DNA of 56,012 nucleotides, from contig NW_020169319.1 of the NCBI RefSeq assembly GCF_000988165.1, positions 1 to 56,012 on the forward strand, read 5' to 3'. This DNA is from Vairimorpha ceranae. Lineage: Eukaryota > Microsporidia > Nosematidae. Below are positions 48,768 through 56,012 of this stretch, one piece after another. Every line of letters begins with the position of its first letter. Position 1 is the first letter of the stretch. The notes under the pieces are model-generated. The model did not search any database and had not been told where the DNA came from. It saw only the letters and a program-made list of their open reading frames with translations. Both the position numbers and the translations under genes were made by a program.

Positions 48768-49891
48768 GGGAGTTTTGGAGTAGAGAGTTTTTATCAAAAA
48801 AAAATAAAAAAGGAACAATAAAAATTTTACTTTAATTTCCAATATTACGCAAAATGTTTAAAAAATATTGAAAATCTTATTCTTTTCTCGTGAATAGTAA
48901 TATCTAAATGAAAATTCAATCAAATATTCTTAAAAAAGTCTTTTTGTGGTATCATGATGTACGCGCAATTGTTTTTTAGCATGATTCCACATGTATTTAA
49001 GATTTTGAGTACGCGTATTCGGATCAGTAGGATCTACAAAATTAAGGGAATGATTTACTTCTTCATATATATTATTGTAGGACAAATTTTGGTGGGCTCA
49101 CCACATATCAGAAATTATTCTTGGTCCATTTCTAAATTTTTGTGATATTATCCTCATTAGGATATTCCTGCTTACATCAGGAACAGGTATCAAAAAACAC
49201 CTTCTTGAATTTCGTTCAATGCCAAAGAAAATAAAAATAAAATTATTAATACGGCCTGCCTCGATTACTTTTTCTTTTATAAAACAGAGGTTCGTCAATT
49301 TCTACGTCTATTGGGTGACAATAATCATTAATACCTCCAATGGTGTCATTAAAATCTACACAATGAATCGTTATACTATCACGAAACAATTCACACCATT
49401 TCGATGTAGTATCTTCTCATATCTTTGCTTCAGTACCAATATAGCTTTAAAAATAGCCTTTAGCCAATAATACATCAATAGGAAAACAGTTTCAAAAGAC
49501 AAACTTAAATTTTCAAAGTATGTTTCCCAACAAACTTGAATTCTCAAAGTATGTTTACCAACAAACAGAGCGCGTATTTTTACAACCACTATCTTTACAT
49601 GGCCAAACTGTATCCCGACTTTGCTTTTATTTTAAATAAGCCTCATGTGCCGACTACAACTGCATATTTGAATATTTTTGATCAGCTTTGACAGCTTTAA
49701 AGCTGCAAGTTTCCTCAAAACAACCAGATTATCCTGATTAAACAATAAAAATATTTTTCTAAAATTAAATTTTATATTTTATGCGTCATTCTAATTGTAT
49801 AAAAAATCAAAAATACTTGTTTATGCTGGTTTCCTTGGCATAATGCCTAAAAAAATAAAATTTTGACAAAACTCTCTATTCCAAAATACCC
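48768..49891 (-). mobile_element. Merlin element 2 with terminal inverted repeats
   Basis: The left end begins GGGAGTTTTGGAGTAGAGAG (48768). The reverse complement of the right end begins GGGTATTTTGGAATAGAGAG (49891). About 31 bp match with four or five differences, and both ends open with GG, as in Merlin elements. The 1,124-bp length fits an autonomous element. No exact 8-9-bp target duplication is left. Confidence 0.8.
48925..49740 (-). pseudogene. Merlin transposase pseudogene 2
   Basis: The zinc-binding N-terminus is suggested by a Cys-rich start and MRLI-NKSKVGIQFG. The DDE part has FFGIERNSRRCFLIPVPDVS (the GG-ER----CFLVPVPDRS block), GPRIISDMW with the second Asp, and NHSLNFVDPTDPNTRTQNLK. 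In the last, the usual catalytic Glu (TIESYW) appears as Lys (NLKYMW). Stops and frameshifts separate these blocks. It is a dead copy inside element 2. Confidence 0.8.
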
Positions 49892-50409
49892 ATTAGCTTT
49901 TTTTCCATCATTAAAATAGAAATAAATAGTAAATAATTTTTTATTAAATATGCAGATTTAAAATATTTTTTATGTTCTAAGTGCCATAACCATCAGATTG
50001 TACTTTGTTACTCAGCATCAAAGCTACGAATATAATTGGCTATTAAAATTTTATAAATATTCCTCAAAATTATGGCTTGGAAAATTTAAATGAAGTGATT
50101 GACAATTACGATCATAAAAATTTATTTTTAATGACTCTAGTTTTTTAAATCACATTAAAGAATGACCTGCCCAAGGGAGTAACACCACCGTTTTAAATAA
50201 ATCTTAATAATACTTTTTGTTTCCATAAAATTATATTTATTGCTTTTTCTTAAATAAGTTCCGCGTTCTACTTCTGCTCTGGGCTGACTAATTGTTAATT
50301 TTGTTATCATCATTCATTTCTTGTCTTTCAATTAAAATTCTTTATTTAAATTCATTTTTTGACTCTTGCGATTGTGGAACTTAAATTTTATACAAAAATT
50401 ATAATTTAT

Positions 50410-50468
50410 TGTCATAGTATGACTATGACAGAGAAAAATCTTATTTGTATTGTTTAAAAACAATACAA
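50410..50468. repeat. Two adjacent perfect hairpins
   Basis: The first is TGTCATAGT/ACTATGACA with a 3-nt loop (50410-50430). The second is TTGTATTGTTT/AAACAATACAA with a 2-nt loop (50445-50468). They are 14 bp apart and neither overlaps an ORF. Confidence 0.75.
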
Positions 50469-50524
50469 AAATACATAATTATAAAAATCTTTCTTTTTTT
50501 TAATATTAAATATGTTAGCTTTAA

Positions 50525-50748
50525 ACGTGCCCATGTAAAATGGTGCGGCTTTCTTAGAATGAAAGATATATAGACTTGTTTTTGATAAAACATCCATAGA
50601 AAATGTATATTTATTTAAAATTTTCTTTAAATATTTTTATGACTCATAAAATGATTTCATTGTTTTCTGAAAAATTAAATCTTTATTGTAATTAAATATT
50701 CTTTCATTGAATACCGTCAGTCAGTTCTTGAGAGGTATGACAGTTTCA
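50525..50748 (+). repeat. Dispersed repeat B, copy 2 (about 224 bp)
   Basis: It aligns with 7450-7665 in the same orientation, with the most similar part at the 3' end (AATCTTTATTGTAATTAAAT-type and TACCGTCAGTCAGTTCTTGA). The copy ends about 190 bp before the start of the 440-residue ORF. Confidence 0.65.
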
Positions 50749-50935
50749 AATTGTATTTTTTGCATTTTGAAAGTATTATTTTTTCCATTGCATTTCATTT
50801 AATTTTAACTAAACATCAAGGATTGTCAATTATTATAAGAATGATGTACTCAATGCAATGTATTAGAAAAGAAATAAAACATATATTTATATATTAAGTT
50901 TTAAACAATTATTTTTTAAATTTTTGAACCGTTAA

Positions 50936-52258
50936 ATGCTATATTGGTTGCAGACAACCTTTTGTTCAATTCAATTTTTAGATTTTGATTTATTGGTAGA
51001 TTTAGAGAATGCATCAGATTACACAAAAATATTTGAGATTAAAGAATTTTGTGAAGATAAAGATACACAAAGAAAGATGCGAGAACGGATCTACACAGAA
51101 GATAAAAATTTATATGAACCTCTATCCATTTTTAATATTTTAAATGAATCGGCATGTTTTATCGACGGAAGTTATGATAAAGCACGCAAGAATTTAGAAT
51201 GCGATTTTAGTAACTATTTATCTTCAATAACTTCAGAAAGAGATTGTATGCCACATAGTTCCATAGATAATACATCTGGTACTACGAAATGTGAAAAACA
51301 AAATTTTACGATGGAACATTCTGTTTATGACACTACTAATTTTAAAGATTACAAAAATAGTCAAAATGATATAGTGGATTACTCCCACATAAATACATCT
51401 TGCGACAATAATACTAATTTATTTTCTTGTACAACTCAAAATGATTTACCGCAAGGACAATGTGCCAATTTAGAAAATAATGCCTTTTTAAAGACAAGTG
51501 ATTGTGTTTTTTCAGTAAATCACACTTATTATATAAATGGACCAGATAGAGCTTCTATATATACATCGTCAAGTGTTAATAGTTCATTGATAGATATAAA
51601 CACCGAATCTAGGACTATGTTTAATAATGCTTACAAGAATGCTAACAACGCTAAAAAGCAAGAAAAAAAATCAAATGTAAACATTATATCTAATATTCGA
51701 GTAGATAACGTTAAAAATGCTTTAGAACTTAAAAGAAAAAGAAGTAATAATAAATTATTGCTTTTTTATCATTTTACAGCTAATGAGCGAGAACTTTATA
51801 ATTTATATAAATCCGATGAATATCTTTTTAGAAAATTTTGTAAACCAATCATTAAAAAAAAAATACCAGAATTTAGGGAAAAACTAAAAAAAACCAATTT
51901 ACCTAGTGACTTTAAGCACAAAGTAATTCTTGCCTTAACCAGCCTTTCAAATTTTTTAGATACTATATGTGCAATTTATATAAGGACAAAACAAAAATCA
52001 ATCCAGGATTTTATAGCATTACTGGATCTAGCATATGATAAATTTAGTTTTTATGATGACATTTTACAAAAAATATCAATTTATTATTTACATTTTGACG
52101 TTTTACAAGTGATTAACAATGGCTTTTTTCGTCATGACAATTGTAACTTTTGTAAAGTTCTAAAGTTATCTAATAATGTCAAAAGAAGACTTGTTTTTTT
52201 TTATAGAAGATTGATTAAATTGAGAGATGCTTTTAAAAAAAGAAAGATTAATAATTAA
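50936..52258 (+). CDS. 440-residue protein, unknown family
   Basis: The ORF is uninterrupted over 1.3 kb, far beyond chance at this base composition, so it is a gene. Residues 1-20 are hydrophobic (LYWLQTTFCSIQFLDFDLL) and could be a weak signal sequence. Residues 40-265 are Ser/Asn/Thr/Asp-rich and low in order. Residues 270-440 are basic, helical and more compact (LLLFYHFTANERELYNLYKS, FRKFCKPIIKKKIPEFREKL, KRRLVFFYRRLIKLRDAFKK) and look like a folded domain. There is no CCC run before the ATG (TTTTTGAACCGTTAA precedes it). It may belong to a lineage-specific secreted or host-interaction family (inference). Confidence 0.7.
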   Translation: MLYWLQTTFCSIQFLDFDLLVDLENASDYTKIFEIKEFCEDKDTQRKMRERIYTEDKNLYEPLSIFNILNESACFIDGSYDKARKNLECDFSNYLSSITSERDCMPHSSIDNTSGTTKCEKQNFTMEHSVYDTTNFKDYKNSQNDIVDYSHINTSCDNNTNLFSCTTQNDLPQGQCANLENNAFLKTSDCVFSVNHTYYINGPDRASIYTSSSVNSSLIDINTESRTMFNNAYKNANNAKKQEKKSNVNIISNIRVDNVKNALELKRKRSNNKLLLFYHFTANERELYNLYKSDEYLFRKFCKPIIKKKIPEFREKLKKTNLPSDFKHKVILALTSLSNFLDTICAIYIRTKQKSIQDFIALLDLAYDKFSFYDDILQKISIYYLHFDVLQVINNGFFRHDNCNFCKVLKLSNNVKRRLVFFYRRLIKLRDAFKKRKINN

Positions 52259-53984
52259 AATTTTTTAAGAACATTTTTTTAGTACGGGTAAATTAATTTA
52301 CTTGTAATAAACAATACTTTTTAGTATTAAGGTAATTTATAAATATGGAATTTACAACACTTATTGAAATCTGTAATAAAATCTTAAATCGTCAAATATT
52401 TTTTATTTGTTGAAAAATCAGAACTTTTTTTGCTGTTTGAAATTGTTGTTAGAGCTAAAGCCCAAATGAATATAGATTTCTAAACAATTTTAATTAAGGC
52501 TATTTATGCTTGTTGCTATCATAAAATTTCTTTATAATAAGGTTATTACCGTTCTCCACTCTACTCATACTTCTTTCTTTTATTTTTTTTTGTATTAAAA
52601 AAAATAAAAAATTTATTTTTTCAAGAAAAGTCCAATTTAAAAGAAGTTAATAAAAAATATGGTATTTTACAACATTATTGATATTGTTGTTTTTTTTATT
52701 GTTTTCAAAAATGCAGTCGCAAGATATTTAATGTTAATGTTAGCACTTTTTATATTTTATTTATTACTTATTAACACAAAAATTTAATATCCAAAAGCAT
52801 GAAAAAATATTGAGATATAAAGTTTTCTACAAAGAACCACAAAGGTTTTTGCAAAATATTAATATTTTTAAGTTGTTTTAAAAAAGCAAATAAAATTCTC
52901 TTTTCTTTTAACATATGCCACTTATTAGAATAGAGCTAATAATCGCTTAAATACATCAGTACGCAATGATTCACGTCGATGTGAAAGATAGAAAATTTTT
53001 GTATATCTTTAGAAATTACATGACCTCAATATTACTTAATTTAGATATTAATATTTAAAACAGTGTCTTAAATTAACAATCAGTAATCAATAATATTGAT
53101 ACAATTATGATCTTTTATAAAGAAAAGACCTAACATGAATAGATTGCAACAATCTTTTCAATTGAAAATAAATTATAAAATTATTGAGTATTTTAACAAA
53201 TATTTATGATGCGTAAAAAACATTTTATAAAAAATAGTTGCAAGAATTAATTAGATAGTTATAAATTGTTTATATGAGGATTAAATTTGTTATCCTTTTT
53301 TTCTGGTCATGATAGTATGGGCTTTGTGCAAAAAGTAATTTATTAATCTATCTCTTCAGCTTATGCTGTCTCGTCTCGTCTCCGGTATTTAATTTAGATG
53401 CTCTCAAGAGCTAGGTTATAAAAAGATTAAATATTATATATTTTTGTAGTTCTATAAGGACCTCGTCCATTAAGAAGCAACCTTATTTAGATTCTACTGC
53501 AATTTTATCTTTGAACATAGAAACATATAAAATGTGTTATAAAATTAGTAATCATTTTAAAATAAGTCATTTTTGTTATTATATTTATAAGTCTTTATTT
53601 TTTACCACCTTTTAGTTTAATTCCTAGATTAAAATAGAATTGCATAAATTAAAAAAAAATCTTCAAATTAATTATTAACAACATATTTCTCGCTAGGTTT
53701 TAACCTCAAAAACAAAAATAATACTTAAAAAAAAATTTCTGCTGCTAAAAAAGCTAAAAAATTTTAATTGAAATTAAAAAATAATTGATTAAATTTTTAA
53801 CTTTAGAACGGGAAAAGTTTTAAAAAGAGCAACTTAAATTGTTTCATGTTAGTAATTTTCATGTGATCGAGATAGGCTATATAATTTATGTAAGTCAAGT
53901 AATACATGGAGTTTTGCGAGATGAGGTTTCTGAAATGCTGATTTTTTGAGAAATTTGTCAGGCATGAAGAGCTATGATTACAAG
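52259..53984. other. AT-rich gene-poor stretch
   Basis: No gene. At about 53395-53430 ATGCTCTCAAGAGCT and the following AAAAAGATT recall the inverted 3' end of repeat B, too short to be sure. Confidence 0.45.
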
Positions 53985-54840
53985 ATCTGTTATAAGACTC
54001 ATTATTTCTAGACTTCTAAGAGAATGATATATTGCCAATCTAGTAGATTTTAGATATTAAAAAGAAGCAAATGATGGGTATGTGTAGATGCATGTCGTCA
54101 TAGGCTCATTTTCTAAGTTTATATAAATAATTCCTTTGGATGTAAAGGCCGCGTCATCTGTAGTTCCTATAATAAGATCATTTTTTTGTCAAATGAGCCC
54201 CATTTTCTTTTACATACAGATGATAAAAGAGAATTTTAAATGATTTCATGTCTAATATGCTCTGTGCTTTTGATGTAAGACATGATATATGTAGTGCCAA
54301 ATGTTTTTGGATCCAAGGACAAGTAGAAAGAGCCGATCAAATAATAAAATGGATAATTGATTCTATGCTAATAACAATAAATACCCCAAGTAAATGAATG
54401 TCGAGTAAAAGAAGATGCAACCTGTTCTTATAATAGACTTCGACACTCTACAGCCTCGACTACGTCGTTAAATTTAATGTCCGTTTTCGTATAAGGAAGT
54501 TGATAGCATACGATCAAATAATTTATACTTTCAACAATCAATGATTTAGAAATTGAACGTATAGAGGAAGAAGAAAATATTTAGTTTAGATATTATTAAA
54601 TTTTTAAATTTAGATAATTTAATTCTAGAATTTATAAAATAGTAATAGCTAGAGAACATAACTGTTGGTAATTCTATGGAAAAATTGATTATGTAAGAAA
54701 CGCAAGATTATCAACAAAAACAGCTGCAGGTCATACGATTGAAAGGAGTAGATGTAGAAGTAATCTTCCTCTCTATAAGTTGAATGATAGAGTTTAATTA
54801 GGCCAGATGTTGATAATAATGCACACACAAGAAGAGTGGT
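53985..54840 (+). pseudogene. Ty3/gypsy-like integrase relic
   Basis: Fragments in three frames line up in the right order with a retroelement integrase core. They are NLVDF then YKEANDGYVWM- (first Asp region), SFSKFI-IIPLDVKAASSVV, HTDDKREF (second Asp), QGQVERADQIIK-type (catalytic Glu and the VERANQ motif), and a later Y-RLRHSTASTTSLNLM segment. Beyond these is the basic region with IERSRCRSNLPLYKLNDRV. Many stops and frameshifts make it non-functional. LTRs were not found. Integrases join element DNA to the genome; the nearest type is gypsy, with KRBA2/Ginger-like transposons as an alternative. Confidence 0.7.
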
Positions 54841-55464
54841 ATTTCATTAACATTAAAATACTTTAGTCTATATTGTTGTGGAAATATTTCCATTTAATAA
54901 GGTAAAACTGGTTGTAAAATTTTACAATTTAATGATTATTGAAGAAATTGATATAAAAAATAAAGAAAATAGGAAACTACTTAAAAATTTAACAAAATAC
55001 TTTTTTTGCTATTGATTTTTCAAAGTAACAATCTTTATAAAACCAAGTTTCCCGCTTTTAATATTATAAGTTTACGTTTCGATTTTGTGTTAATTTAGTA
55101 ATGGTTAAGTTGTTAATAACATATAATTGGGAGTAATTATTTATATTTGATGCAATTTTTAATTTGTTGGTGTAAACACGTAACATTTTTTGTTTGTCGA
55201 TAAATAACATAACGCATTAATTCCATTTTTGAATTTTTAAAATCCGAGAATTTTAATTTATTCAATTATTTAAATAATTAATAATTATTTTTTACATTTA
55301 TTATAGTCATAAAATTAATACTGTTACAAAAAAATATTTAAAGTGTTGTGTGGCATTAGAACTATTACTACTATCTCCAATCAAAAATGTCTATTAAATA
55401 AAATTTCTAAGTAGTTAGAATTCTTATATTTAAATAAATTAGAAAAAAGGAATAGCCCCTAAAA
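54841..55464. other. AT-rich intergenic
   Basis: No ORF or repeat recognised. The last bases before 55465 carry the start signal AGCCCCTAAAA. Confidence 0.5.
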
Positions 55465-56012
55465 ATGTTTTTTTGCGTTTTATTGATTTATGCAGCGGAC
55501 ATTTACGATTCTAATATGAATCATTCAAATAACGAACTTTACAGTAGTTTATGTAACACTTATAGCGCAGCAGATAATACACAACAAAATAAAATATTTG
55601 AAAGTTTATCATGTAATGATAAAATGCAGATAGAAAATAATTTGGAGGTCGGACCTAAACAAAGGACTTCAAAACCCCGTTTAGATGGCTATCGTATATA
55701 TGAACGGCATCCCAACATACTTACGAAATAGATAAATTTTTGTCAATACCGAGTAAAGATAATGAAGAGCTAATTCAAAACACAAAAAGTGCAAATTTTA
55801 TTGATCAGAATTATCAAATGGAAATCGGCACAAATACAGCAGTTAAAAACATTTTTACCAATACTTCCCAGTACTTCAATAATGTTTTAAGCTCTATAGA
55901 CCTTTCTTATACAAACATAATCGAAGAAAAGATATCTATGATAAATCAAAATAATTTTTCTACACAAATCAACATGCTTTCTGATTTAAGTTCGCCTAAG
56001 AAAGTAAAGAAT
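55465..56012 (+). CDS. Orphan gene, 5' part, with a frameshift; runs off the end
   Basis: The ATG is preceded by AGCCCCTAAAA, the standard start signal. The product opens with a short hydrophobic segment (MFFCVLLIYAADI), a possible signal peptide, then becomes Ser/Asn/Gln-rich. The first frame stops at 55731. From about 55704 the next frame is open to the end of the window (about 100 codons, EIDKFLSIPSKDNEELIQNT and onwards) with the same composition. A single-base shift between 55704 and 55731 would join them, so it is either a pseudogene or a sequencing/assembly error. It recalls the 50936 gene in composition but shows no clear homology. Confidence 0.6.

Larger units (their letters stand above)
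49892..50935. other. Intergenic with hairpins and repeat B copy 2
   Basis: No gene. It contains two neighbouring hairpins (50410-50468) and repeat B copy 2 (50525-50748). Confidence 0.55.

Noticed and set aside
53395..53430. Inverted copy of repeat B
   Set aside because: Only about 20-25 bp resemble its 3' end.
1..56012. CRISPR array, bacterial operon or riboswitch
   Set aside because: The tandem repeats lack unique spacers of constant length, and the genes are eukaryotic with no Shine-Dalgarno pattern.

Overview
The window looks like nuclear DNA of a microsporidian, and the style is closest to the AT-rich, transposon-bearing Nosema/Vairimorpha type (inference; no rRNA is present to place it). 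The reasons are the very high AT content, short intron-less eukaryotic genes with shortened proteins, a tRNA-Ser with a long variable arm, Merlin and Tc1/mariner relics, and a C-run (CCC to CCCCC) a few bases upstream of most start codons, which is the known microsporidian start-site signal.

There are three compartments. (1) Positions 1-14.8 kb are a gene-poor left flank. It holds a TIR-bounded Tc1/mariner relic, a pseudogene of the polyadenylation factor Yth1/CPSF30, a truncated second Tc1 relic, a Merlin transposase relic, a decayed unknown ORF, a homeodomain gene, a perfect 25-bp hairpin and two inverted copies of a SINE-like repeat with a tRNA-like head. (2) Positions 14.8-37.3 kb are a compact block of about eighteen recognisable or clearly real genes: MBF1, HOP2-like, SIF2/TBL1-like, VPS45-like, NOP10, SPT7-like, RPL10/uL16, proteasome alpha-2, SBDS/SDO1, WEE1-like kinase, a NUP42/AMO1-like CCCH protein, tRNA-Ser(UGA), BDF1/BET, SPT4, a basic unknown protein, a Pho80-type cyclin, an ArfGAP, uS8/RPS22 and POB3. 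Its only recognised transposons are two head-to-tail non-autonomous Helitrons between VPS45 and NOP10; minisatellites fill several intergenic gaps. (3) Positions 37.3-56 kb are a second gene-poor flank with three orphan genes or ORFs (two predicted single-span membrane proteins and a 440-residue unknown), a frameshifted orphan running off the end, decayed ORFs, two more Merlin relics (one with matching TIRs), gypsy-like reverse transcriptase and integrase relics, and more dispersed repeats.

Many block genes act on chromatin and transcription: SIF2-like (Set3C/NCoR type), SPT7 (SAGA), BDF1 (TFIID/chromatin reader), SPT4 (elongation), POB3 (FACT) and MBF1 (coactivator). HOP2 points to meiotic recombination, NOP10, SBDS, uL16 and uS8 to ribosome production, VPS45 and ArfGAP to vesicle traffic, and the WEE1 kinase and cyclin to cell-cycle control. 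Co-location is probably gene density rather than an operon.

The most interesting items are the tRNA-headed SINE-like family, the tandem Helitrons, the aromatic Asn/Gln repeats that sit where the NUP42-like protein would normally have FG repeats, the repeat-expanded HOP2, and several short dispersed repeat families with hairpins. All assignments come from reading the sequence and remembered family signatures; no searches were run.
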